A stretch of 44,109 bases of DNA from an uncultured Moraxellaceae bacterium. Its GTDB lineage: Bacteria > Pseudomonadota > Gammaproteobacteria > Pseudomonadales > Moraxellaceae. A program made the translations under genes and the position numbers. This document shows, in pieces, positions 1-7,176 of the stretch. The stretch is taken from assembly GCA_913057715.1 (NCBI GenBank), contig CAJXOR010000009.1, positions 1 through 44,109 on the forward strand, given 5' to 3'. The notes beneath the pieces were generated by a model, which was not told the origin of the DNA, searched no databases, and was given only the letters and a program-made list of their open reading frames with translations. Every line of letters begins with the position of its first letter. Position 1 is the first letter of the stretch.

Positions 1-47
1 GAGATCATGCCTAGTCTCGTGGGCTCGGAGATGTGTATAAGAGACAG
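1..47. other. Nextera i7 adapter (artefact)
   Basis: These bases are library adapter, not genome. They contain the i7-side stretch GTCTCGTGGGCTCGG followed by the Tn5 mosaic end AGATGTGTATAAGAGACAG. The eight bases before it, CATGCCTA, fit an i7 index (read as TAGGCATG). The same 47 bases occur in reverse complement at the other end of the window. Confidence 0.98.
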
Positions 48-739
48 GCGGTGGCAAACACCCCAGCGCCGATCAAAAACCCAAGCTCGGTGAGGCTAAA
101 GGCGCGAAAGCCAGGAAGCGCTGGCACAAAGGAGACCGCGCTTGCGATCAGTGCGAAGTAAAACACGATCCGGGTGATCGGCTCAGTTTTGGTGAGTGCG
201 CGCACCGCGACAAAAGCAGTAGCCGCAAGCAGCGCCGCCGATAACCCGATCACCGAGATCCAGTCAAACACGCCGGTATCGGGCTTGGCGACCAAGGTCA
301 CGCCCAAAAACCCAAGTGCTGCCGCCAGCCACATGCGCGCACTCATGGGTTCACGCAAAAACACCCAAGCCACAAACGGGATAAACACGGGAGCCGCGTA
401 GGTAAAGATCATGGCGTTTGAGAGCGGGAGTTTCGCGATCGCGTAGAAAAAACCGTACATGGCGGCCACGCCGGTGATCCCGCGAGCCAGGTGCAGCTTG
501 ATCTGCGTGGTTTTCATATCCTTAAAAAAGCGCTTAGGCGCACGCCCCAGATAGATCCCGCCGATCACCACCAAGGTCACGATGTTCCGAAAAAACACCA
601 CCTGAGTGTTGTCCACGGTGAAGCTGGCGAAGCGGATACACACCCCCATGGTCGCAAACAGGCTCGAGGACACGCACAAAAGCAGCACACCGCGCGTGGT
701 TGGGGAGAGGTGATTAAACCAATTGCTCAAAGCGCTCAA
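48..739 (-). CDS. EamA/DMT-family transporter, 3' truncated
   Basis: Inner-membrane transporter of the drug/metabolite (EamA, RhaT-like) superfamily; the substrate cannot be told from the sequence. About 230 genuine residues remain, made of successive hydrophobic helices from residue 17 on, with the typical EamA-repeat features: an Arg-Asn pair ending a helix near residue 51 (FFRNIVT), a conserved PLSNAMIFTYAAPVF segment near 105-119, then LREPMSARMWLAAALGFLGV opening the next helices. Family members are usually 280-300 residues, so the last two helices or so are lost where the contig stops; the last few codons of the open frame come from adapter. No ATG is available ahead of the first helix: the likely start is TTG at 739, or TTG at 730, with a stop codon not far upstream in frame. 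The gene points left, divergent from the lipoprotein gene. Confidence 0.85.
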
Positions 740-1075
740 ATCAAAACTCAGGTGTGCAAAGTCACATATTACTCAATTAGGGGCGCAGGGGCAGCCGCCC
801 CTTTGTGGACTTCTCGTCGCCTAGATCCAGGAAAATGACCACGAATCCCGCATAAGGCGGAACTCAAAGCCACCTTACTTATCAAACCCATAAACCCAAT
901 CAAGCCGCAGCGAGTAATTGATCGCGCCATATTCTTAAAAAGACCAAACCCGATTAAGTTTACAGATTTACAAATGAATGGTGAAAACTGGCTGATTCAG
1001 CCAAATATTCTGATATGATCCAACAAATTTAGCGTTCGTCTCAAAATAAGTACCACTAAAACCAGGATAAAATCC
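740..1075. other. Intergenic region between divergent genes
   Basis: About 336 bases without a convincing gene. Near 788-803 there is a small GC-rich hairpin, AGGGGC/GCCCCT with a four-base loop. The right half is AT-rich and must carry the promoter of the lipoprotein gene at 1076. No RNA gene is recognised. Confidence 0.5.
989..1019 (+). promoter_or_regulatory. Possible promoter with palindromic operator
   Basis: A perfect inverted repeat, TGGCTG-ATT-CAGCCA (989-1003), lies just upstream of a good -10 hexamer TATGAT (1014-1019), about 57 bases before the lipoprotein start. There is no good -35, which is usual where an activator binds over that position. The binding protein is unknown. Confidence 0.4.
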
Positions 1076-3019
1076 ATGAAATGTAAATTACTGTTACTCG
1101 CAGCCGCTGTATCTGGACTCATGACGGGTTGCGGAAGCGACAACGATTCAAGCCAGCCAGCCACTGAACAAGCCGCGACCTCCGGTTTTGTGATCGACGG
1201 CTACCTGGATAAAGCTGAGGTCTGTCTGGACACCAACAACGACTTAAGCTGCGTAGGAGAGCCCTACAAAACCACTTCAGTCAATGGTCGATTTAGACTG
1301 GAGTACCCGCAGAGTCTTGAAGGTAGATACGCTATCGTTGCCTCAGCAATTGCCGGTGTTACGATTGATCTGGATAGCCCATCTGCTCCGATCGCTAACA
1401 GCTTCAGCTTGATCGCACCCGCTAGCGTAAACATGGTTACGCCGATCTCAACTCAAGTCGCCTACCAGATGCGCGCTTTTGACTTAAGCCTGAGCGAAGC
1501 CACCCTCAAGGTCAAAAACCAGTTAGGGCTGAGCTCAGACAACATCTTTGAAAACTTTATTGAAACCAACAACCAAGAACTCAATCAGGCCGCTAAAAGA
1601 CTCATACAGATTCAACTAAAGTTGATCAATGAGATCCAGTTATACCTCCCAACGATTGAGGTTTCAGTAACCAACGTCCCAAGCGGTGAGTTTTTAGAGA
1701 CCCTACTCAAGCTGTCAAATGACTATCTTGAAAGCTCAGACAACAGCACAGATCCTATCCTTAACGTGCTGGGTGAAGATGCACTTGAGACGCTTGGCGA
1801 ATTTATAAAATACGCCAATCCAGTTAATCCTACTGATCCGATTGATCCCACTAACCCTACCGATCCGATTGATCCCACTGATCCAACCGACCCAGTAGGC
1901 CCAGTACCAACTAATCCGCTATCAGCCATAGACATACTTCCAGGTAGCGACGCAAAGGCGATTACTGGGGCACAGTTCTTAAGCTATTCGAACAGCTTGG
2001 ATCAAGGGGTGGTGCTTAGTCAATATCGTCAGACCTTGGGCGTCACTCCTTTTGTGGCCAGTCAGCTCAATTTTAGCGCCTCTAAAGTCGTTCAAGAATA
2101 TAACACTGCAATAGTCTTTAACTCCAAAAGTGGGCCTTTTGAAGAGCAACCCAGTAACGCCAGTGAGCTCGCTGTCGAAATCTATTCGTTACTAACGAGT
2201 GCGGCGATTGATGAGCCAGCATCAAATAACGACGAGGGGTTCATCAACGAGTTGCCCGACAATTTTTTTGAGCTAAGCGATGCCAAGCAGGTTGAGCTAT
2301 ACAAAGCCACGCTCACAGGCAATACGCGCTACAAACAGTGTGTTGAAGCGCCATCGATTGCTTATTTTGAATCCGCTCAAGGGGTAACAGCACAAATCAC
2401 ATGTGATAACAAAACCTTGCTCGCTCACAGGATTGCTCCAATGGGCGCGAACACTGCCTCAGCGAAGATCACCCTCAACGGATCCGTTGTTAACGTGCAG
2501 CCGCAGATCATTGGCTCAAGTACTTTTACCAATTACTACCTAAACTCAGCCGGTGCCACGGTTTCAATTGATGAGTTATTCGTGTCCATTGTTAAGTTTA
2601 ACGATACCAATAAAGACAATCAGTCCTGCGATGTTGATCTGAGTGCGGTGATAATTCAAAAAGACGCCATAAATAATAACGGTGTACTTAAACTCAATCC
2701 GGCTGGGACAAGATTGGTTTTAGGTCAAACTTACAGCAATCCACCCCCTATAATCGGAGCTACGTTTAAACCTTCCTTCGTAGGGTCTGATGACAGTAAC
2801 AACTGCAACACTGACCCGTTTGACGCCGATCCTGATCTTCCTTTGATTACTAAGTACAACACCTTTGACTCATTCGGGAACGCCGGCAGAACACGCGGTG
2901 TTGTGAGTAGCTTCTCTGACAACGCCAGAAAGTTATCATTTACAGCCAATTATGATGCGAGCAGCAACCCCAGCCTGCCTTCAGGAAAGCTGGAGCTGAA
3001 CCTCAATATCAGCAAGTAA
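1076..3019 (+). CDS. Large lipoprotein with Pro/Thr/Asp-rich linker
   Basis: A 647-residue protein predicted to be exported and lipid-anchored: a hydrophobic signal of 18 residues ends in MTGC, with Cys19 as the lipidation site, followed by a Ser/Asp/Gln-rich tether. Residues about 37-75 (GFVIDGYLDKAEVCLDTNND, then a TTSVNGRF segment) resemble the small beta-sandwich or Ca-binding-like modules at the start of many gammaproteobacterial surface lipoproteins. A helical region follows to about 240, then a Pro-Thr-Asp-Asn linker (about 246-282) separates it from a C-terminal half of roughly 365 residues. I recognise no enzyme motif in the C-terminal half. The ATG at 1076 has a spaced AGGA. It stands alone, closed by a terminator. 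Function unknown; cell-surface or periplasmic location is inferred from the signal. Confidence 0.85.
   Translation: MKCKLLLLAAAVSGLMTGCGSDNDSSQPATEQAATSGFVIDGYLDKAEVCLDTNNDLSCVGEPYKTTSVNGRFRLEYPQSLEGRYAIVASAIAGVTIDLDSPSAPIANSFSLIAPASVNMVTPISTQVAYQMRAFDLSLSEATLKVKNQLGLSSDNIFENFIETNNQELNQAAKRLIQIQLKLINEIQLYLPTIEVSVTNVPSGEFLETLLKLSNDYLESSDNSTDPILNVLGEDALETLGEFIKYANPVNPTDPIDPTNPTDPIDPTDPTDPVGPVPTNPLSAIDILPGSDAKAITGAQFLSYSNSLDQGVVLSQYRQTLGVTPFVASQLNFSASKVVQEYNTAIVFNSKSGPFEEQPSNASELAVEIYSLLTSAAIDEPASNNDEGFINELPDNFFELSDAKQVELYKATLTGNTRYKQCVEAPSIAYFESAQGVTAQITCDNKTLLAHRIAPMGANTASAKITLNGSVVNVQPQIIGSSTFTNYYLNSAGATVSIDELFVSIVKFNDTNKDNQSCDVDLSAVIIQKDAINNNGVLKLNPAGTRLVLGQTYSNPPPIIGATFKPSFVGSDDSNNCNTDPFDADPDLPLITKYNTFDSFGNAGRTRGVVSSFSDNARKLSFTANYDASSNPSLPSGKLELNLNISK
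1838..1891 (+). repeat. 27-bp in-frame tandem repeat in lipoprotein linker
   Basis: Two near-identical 27-base units, each beginning CCGATTGATCCCACT, encode Pro-Ile-Asp-Pro-Thr-type nonapeptides of the linker. Degenerate copies extend a little on both sides. Such repeats can change copy number by slippage without breaking the frame. Confidence 0.8.
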
Positions 3020-3030
3020 TTTGCCCTTAC

Positions 3031-3057
3031 AAAAAACCGCCAATCGGCGGTTTTTTT
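3031..3057. terminator. Rho-independent terminator after the lipoprotein
   Basis: CCGCC-AATC-GGCGG hairpin flanked by A6 on the left and T7 on the right, 11 bases past the stop codon; symmetric enough to act in both directions. Confidence 0.9.
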
Positions 3058-3133
3058 GTTTTGGAAGAGTCAAAAGTCTTGAGTGGCGCAATTTTATGCA
3101 GCCCACGTTCTGGCTTTTTGAGCTCACAAATAT

Positions 3134-3176
3134 AAATGGCCCCAAAACCAGCATAAATCTGGGTTTGAGGCCATTT
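3134..3176. terminator. Hairpin, probable htpG-side terminator
   Basis: Arms 3137-3151 and 3159-3173 pair at 13 of 15 positions around the 7-base loop CATAAAT, with AAA/TTT extending the stem. It lies about 100 bases past the htpG stop on the minus strand. The T tract is short, so termination is likely but not certain. Confidence 0.5.
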
Positions 3177-3215
3177 GTTTTAAAAGCAGTTAGCCTTCAG
3201 GTGGCTAATTAGTCG

Positions 3216-3281
3216 ACCGTGACGTGCTCACTAGCCTACCGTGACGTGCTCACTAGCCTACCGTGACGTGCTCACTAGCCA
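3216..3281. repeat. Three tandem copies of a 22-bp unit at the htpG 3' end
   Basis: Units at 3216-3237, 3238-3259 and 3260-3281, each reading ACCGTGACGTGCTCACTAGC plus two bases; they are identical except for the last base of the third. The third copy overlaps the last htpG codons and its TAG stop (3275-3277), so the array looks like repeated duplication of the gene's tail. Each unit has a short GTGA...TCAC dyad. Confidence 0.95.
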
Positions 3282-5164
3282 ACCAGCAGCTTGTTCACCC
3301 GCGAGAGATAACCCGCCATATCCTCTATCTGGCCGCCTTCAGCCAGCAGCGCCTGATCGAGGATCACCTGAGCCAAGTCTTCTTTATGCTCGCTGGTTTT
3401 GAGACGCGCAACCAGTGCGTGATCAGGGTTAATTTCAAGACTGGGCTTGATATCAGGAACTTCCTGACCCATCTGCTTGAGCATGGCGGCTAGCTGCGGG
3501 GTCATCTCACCCTCTTCAACCACCACAAGTGCAGCCGAGTCCACTAGGCGGTTCGAGACTCGCACCGACTTAACCCGGTCACCCAGCAGCTTTTCAAGCT
3601 CTTGAGTTAACTCTTTGAACTCTTCAGCCTTGGCCTCAGTCGCCTCTTTAGAGGCTTCGTCTTCCAGTTCACCCAAATCCACTGCGCCTTTAGCGATGTT
3701 TTTGAGCGGCGTGCCGTCAAACTCAGTCAAAAAGCTCATCGCCCACTCATCGACGCGGTCGCTCATGAGCAGCACTTCGACGCCTTTTTTCTTAAACAGC
3801 TCAAGCTGGGGTGAGTTTTTCGCGGCGCTCAGGGTTTCGGCGGTCAGGTAGTAGATCGCCGACTGGCCCTCGCCCATGCGTGCTTTGTAGTCAGTAAAGG
3901 AGACATTTTGCTCACTTGAAGTGGTCGAGGCAAAGCGCAGCAGACCTGCGATCTTCTCCTGGTTTTTCATGTCCTCACCCAAACCTTCCTTGAGCACTTG
4001 ACCAAACTCACTAAAGAACTTGGCGTACTGCTCGGGGTCTTTGGCGAGTTTTTCCAGCATGATCAGCGCGCGGCGCGTGTTGCCCTCGCGGATACCGCGC
4101 ACGTCTTTGGACTCTTGCAGGATCTCGCGCGACACGTTGAGCGGTAGGTCGCTTGAGTCGATCACGCCTTTGATAAAGCGCAGGTACATGGGCAAAAGCT
4201 GCTCGGCGTCATCCATGATAAACACACGCTTCACATAGAGTTTGAGGCCGCGCTTTTGCTCGCGCTGGTAGAGATCATGCGGCGCGGTGGAGGGGACATA
4301 GAGTAGCTGTGTGTACTGCTGGCTACCCTCAACCTGGTTGTGCGTCCAAGTTAGCGGCTCATCAAAACTGCCGCCCAAGTTTTTGTAAAACTCTTGATAC
4401 TCCTCATCGCTGATTTCGCTCTTGTCACGCTTCCAAAGCGCGGTGCCTTTGTTGATCGCCTCAAAGGTGTCGAGCGTCTTCATGTGGCCCGGCTCATCGC
4501 CCTCGCCTGCAACCCACTCGGTTTTCTTCATCTCAACTGGCAGACTCACGTGATCGGAGTAGCGGTTGATGATCTGGGTCAGCTCGCTGCGCTCAACGTA
4601 CTTAGTTGAGTCCTCGTTTAGGTGCAGCGTAATCCGGGTGCCGCGCGTGGCTTTATCGATCGGCTCGATGGTAAACTTGCCCGAACCGTCTGAGGTCCAG
4701 CGCACCGCATCGGTGCTGTCCGTGCCTGCCTTACGGGTTTCCACTTCGATCTTGTCCGCGACGATAAAGCCTGAGTAAAAACCCACGCCGAACTGACCGA
4801 TCAAGTTTTCGTCTGCCTTGCCCGCTTCTTTGATCTTGTTGATGAAGTCTTTGGTGCCGGACTTTGCAATCGTGCCCAGGTTGCTGATCGCGTCGTCGCG
4901 GTCCATGCCGATGCCGTTGTCGTCGATGGTGATGGTGCGCGCATCTTTGTCGAACTCAACCTGGATGCGCAGCTCGGTGTCACCGGCCATGAGCGCGTCG
5001 TCAGTTTGCGCTTCAAAGCGCAGCTTGTCACAGGCGTCTGAAGCGTTTGAGATCAGCTCACGCAAAAAGATATCGGGGTTTGAATACAACGAGTGCGTCA
5101 CCAAGTGCAGCAGCTGCGTCACTTCGGCCTGAAATTCAAAATTCTGAGTTTGGTTATCGCTCAT
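3275..5164 (-). CDS. htpG: Molecular chaperone HtpG (bacterial Hsp90)
   Basis: Cytoplasmic ATP-dependent chaperone working with the DnaK system. It has 629 residues, the usual length. The N-terminal GHKL ATPase domain shows Glu36 and Asn40 in RELISNASDACDKL, the DNGIGM box at 82-87 and a GQFGVGFYSGF lid motif near 123-133. The middle domain carries the conserved Arg in SREILQES near 345-352, and the C-terminal dimerisation domain ends with LLVG without the eukaryotic MEEVD tail, as expected. The ATG has GGAGG seven bases upstream. A sigma-32-type promoter lies upstream (5206-5233), so heat-shock control is likely. The gene is alone, and its stop codon lies within a 22-bp tandem repeat. Confidence 0.98.
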   Translation of the reverse strand: MSDNQTQNFEFQAEVTQLLHLVTHSLYSNPDIFLRELISNASDACDKLRFEAQTDDALMAGDTELRIQVEFDKDARTITIDDNGIGMDRDDAISNLGTIAKSGTKDFINKIKEAGKADENLIGQFGVGFYSGFIVADKIEVETRKAGTDSTDAVRWTSDGSGKFTIEPIDKATRGTRITLHLNEDSTKYVERSELTQIINRYSDHVSLPVEMKKTEWVAGEGDEPGHMKTLDTFEAINKGTALWKRDKSEISDEEYQEFYKNLGGSFDEPLTWTHNQVEGSQQYTQLLYVPSTAPHDLYQREQKRGLKLYVKRVFIMDDAEQLLPMYLRFIKGVIDSSDLPLNVSREILQESKDVRGIREGNTRRALIMLEKLAKDPEQYAKFFSEFGQVLKEGLGEDMKNQEKIAGLLRFASTTSSEQNVSFTDYKARMGEGQSAIYYLTAETLSAAKNSPQLELFKKKGVEVLLMSDRVDEWAMSFLTEFDGTPLKNIAKGAVDLGELEDEASKEATEAKAEEFKELTQELEKLLGDRVKSVRVSNRLVDSAALVVVEEGEMTPQLAAMLKQMGQEVPDIKPSLEINPDHALVARLKTSEHKEDLAQVILDQALLAEGGQIEDMAGYLSRVNKLLVG

Positions 5165-5205
5165 GGGCGTCCTCCACGTTAGGTTCTGATTGTTCGTGGT
5201 TAAGT

Positions 5206-5233
5206 AGTGGGGGAGGCACGGGTAGTTTTCAAG
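5206..5233 (-). promoter_or_regulatory. Sigma-32-type heat-shock promoter of htpG
   Basis: On the minus strand CTTGAAA (5233-5227) is followed after 13 bases by CCCCCACTA (5213-5205), matching the known sigma-32 consensus CTTGAAA ... CCCCATNT. The start codon lies about 40 bases downstream, with a GGAGG ribosome site between. Confidence 0.75.
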
Positions 5234-5525
5234 GGCTGAAGTTCATAGGTGAGTAAAATGTCAGCGCTGACAGTTTTACAGCAGGTGCCTGATTTAGATC
5301 AAAGTCAGCCTATTACCCAAAGAGCCAAGCTTTTCGATACCGTCAGCCCTTGGTTGGTTATCCAAGCTTTAGTTAAAGGCCAATCATGCACTCAGCAGAT
5401 TTAGCCGCTTTACTGCGAAAGACCGAAATAACTAGTTAGTAGTTTCGGTCTCTTAAGTGCTTGCAAGTGTCTCCGCCTGTAGGCTTGCGGCTAGCTGGCA
5501 AGCGTGGGCATTTGACTTAAGATCT
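5234..5525. other. Gene-free gap with a 9-bp hairpin
   Basis: No gene is seen between the htpG promoter and the 3' end of the efflux gene. A perfect stem AGACCGAAA (5420-5428) / TTTCGGTCT (5443-5451) with a 14-base loop containing AACTAGTT is the best candidate for the efflux-gene terminator on the minus strand, though its T tract is weak. Confidence 0.5.
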
Positions 5526-6572
5526 TTATCCGGGCTCTGCTGAGAGGTGATTGACCTCAACAGACACATGCACCAGCTCTTCATGAACCTTGAGCTGCTC
5601 GCGGATAAACTCTGGCGTGACTGGCTCGTGAGTCGCGAGCGCCAAGATACAAGCGTATTTGCCGCGCCCCACTCGCCAGACATGCAGATCAGTGATCTCA
5701 AGTTTGAGCGGTAAATCCGCGATTACCTCACGAACCTCTTCAGTGATCGGCTCATCCATGTTGGCGTCCAGCAACACGCGGCTGGTCTGCTTGAGCAGCC
5801 CATAAGCCCAGACCGACACCAACACCGCGCCCACAATCCCCATGAGCGGATCTAACCAATCCGCACCCCAAAGCTTACCGCCAAACAGCGCGACGATCGC
5901 AAGCACCGAGGTTGCGGCGTCGGTCAGCACATGGATGTAGGCGGCGCGCAGGTTTAAGTCTTCATGCGCATCAACTGAGTCACTGGTTTTGGGCGCGGCA
6001 TGGTTGTGATGATTGCTGTGATCATGGCTATGTGGTTTTTGATGACCGTGATCATGGCCTTTATCATGCGAAAGCCCATGAGAGTGGCCATGACCATGAT
6101 CGTGTGAGTGACTGCCCTTGAGCAGCCACGCACAGATCAAATTTACCGAAAGCCCCAGCGCGGCGATCCAGATCGCCTGATCGTACTGGATCGGTGAGGG
6201 CGACAAGAGGCGACTCACTGACTCATAAAGCATCAGTGCTGCGATCGCCACCAAAAACAGCGCACTGGTGTACCCGCCCAGCACCTCGATCTTCCAGGTC
6301 CCAAAGGCAAAGCGCGGGTCGCGTGCGTACTTACGCGCAGCTGCATAGGCCATGACAGACAAACCCAGCGCCAGTGCGTGCGAGCTCATGTGCCAACCGT
6401 CGGCGAGCAGCGCCATGGAGTTATAGATGATCCCGCCTGAGATCTCAGCGACCATCATCACCAAAGTTAAGTAAACCGCCCAGCGCGTATTGCGCTCAGC
6501 CAGCGGGTTACCTTCATCGAAGCGGTGGTGGTGTTTTAACTTATCTATGCTTAACGATTCGCTCATGCTCAT
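5526..6572 (-). CDS. dmeF: CDF cation efflux transporter, DmeF-like
   Basis: Inner-membrane proton-driven exporter of divalent metal ions, 348 residues. Its arrangement is that of the DmeF branch, which exports Co2+ and Ni2+: an N-terminal HHH, the helix-2 metal site DGWHMSSHA (Asp58, His61, His65), a matching site in helix 5 (HVLTD), and between helices 4 and 5 a very His-rich cytosolic loop (about 153-192) with 16 histidines alternating with Gly, Ser and Asp. The C-terminal domain is the usual ferredoxin-like CDF tail with a DLHVWRVGRGKYACIL segment. It is divergent from an RcnR/DmeR-type repressor and a matching operator lies between them, so metal-induced derepression is likely. Zn2+ as substrate cannot be excluded. 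Confidence 0.9.
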   Translation of the reverse strand: MSMSESLSIDKLKHHHRFDEGNPLAERNTRWAVYLTLVMMVAEISGGIIYNSMALLADGWHMSSHALALGLSVMAYAAARKYARDPRFAFGTWKIEVLGGYTSALFLVAIAALMLYESVSRLLSPSPIQYDQAIWIAALGLSVNLICAWLLKGSHSHDHGHGHSHGLSHDKGHDHGHQKPHSHDHSNHHNHAAPKTSDSVDAHEDLNLRAAYIHVLTDAATSVLAIVALFGGKLWGADWLDPLMGIVGAVLVSVWAYGLLKQTSRVLLDANMDEPITEEVREVIADLPLKLEITDLHVWRVGRGKYACILALATHEPVTPEFIREQLKVHEELVHVSVEVNHLSAEPG

Positions 6573-6594
6573 GGGCCTATCAAAACTAGGTGAT

Positions 6595-6616
6595 GATACT
6601 ATACCCCTGTATACTA
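6595..6616. promoter_or_regulatory. RcnR/DmeR-type metalloregulator operator
   Basis: GATACTATACCCCTGTATACTA: AT-rich half-sites (ATACTATA, TATACT) flank a C/G tract, the layout known for operators of RcnR- and DmeR-type repressors. It sits in the 74-base gap between the divergent efflux and repressor genes and could control both. Confidence 0.75.
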
Positions 6617-6646
6617 ATTTTCAAAGTGAAAAATTTAAGGTGACTC

Positions 6647-6940
6647 ATGTCGCACATCGCTCGAGACAAAAAACAGTTGTTAACCCGGGTTCGAAGAATC
6701 AAAGGACAGGCCGAAGCACTGGAGCGCAAACTAGAGCAAACGCAAGAGCAACCGAGCGAGTCTGATTGCACTGCCCTGCTGCAGCAGATCGCTGCGATCC
6801 GCGGCGCCACCAACGGGTTGATGACCCAGGTTTTAGAGGGGCACTTACGTGCACACTTAGGGGCGCATGATCTGACGCCAGATCAACGAGACATTGAGGT
6901 AGATGAGGTGATTGGTATCTTGAAAAGTTACCTGAAGTAG
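6647..6940 (+). CDS. dmeR: RcnR/DmeR-type metal-responsive repressor
   Basis: A 97-residue all-helical DNA-binding protein of the CsoR/RcnR family, whose members are tetramers that release DNA on binding their ligand. The RVRRIKGQAEALER and LLQQIAAIRGATNGLM segments are family hallmarks. The candidate ligands are His3, Cys41, His66 and His70, which match RcnR His3, Cys35, His60 and His64 with a six-residue insertion before the Cys; this favours Ni2+/Co2+ sensing over the Cu(I) site of CsoR. FrmR-type formaldehyde sensors are a close alternative, but His3 and the neighbouring CDF exporter argue for metal. The dmeR and dmeF genes are known as a regulator-exporter pair in rhizobia, there as an operon; here they are divergent. 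The insert between the helices is slightly longer than in E. coli RcnR. Confidence 0.85.
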   Translation: MSHIARDKKQLLTRVRRIKGQAEALERKLEQTQEQPSESDCTALLQQIAAIRGATNGLMTQVLEGHLRAHLGAHDLTPDQRDIEVDEVIGILKSYLK

Positions 6941-6949
6941 CTGCTGATC

Positions 6950-6967
6950 TGGTGGGCCAGCCCACCA
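6950..6967. terminator. Hairpin after the repressor gene
   Basis: TGGTGGG-CCAG-CCCACCA, a perfect 7-bp stem 9 bases past the stop; no T tract follows, so it may protect the 3' end of the mRNA rather than terminate. The next 200 bases up to gshA hold no gene that I can see. Confidence 0.45.
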
Positions 6968-7176
6968 ACCAAAACCAGCTACACGAGTGCCTATCCTTAA
7001 ACTTTACAGAATAAAAACTCGCATCAAATCCGGCAGCGCTGACATTTTAATTAAAGTTTTTAGGGAGCCTTAAAATTGGCACTGAAATTAATGTTACTTA
7101 AACTCTGTCATGAGAAGCTTAACAGCGCCGCCGCTGAGCGCTAAACTACCCGCCAACTCAAGTTAGACCTAAGCTT

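Noticed and set aside
1-47. Terminal inverted repeat of a linear plasmid, phage or transposon
   Set aside because: The sequence is Nextera i7 adapter with index at both ends.
491-838. A 115-residue plus-strand protein
   Set aside because: Mostly antisense to the EamA transporter, with no family match or ribosome site.
1723-1935. A Gly/Ser/Val-repeat protein on the minus strand
   Set aside because: It is the complement of the Pro/Thr/Asp linker repeats of the lipoprotein gene.
3216-3281. CRISPR array
   Set aside because: The units are directly adjacent with no spacers, and no cas gene is present.
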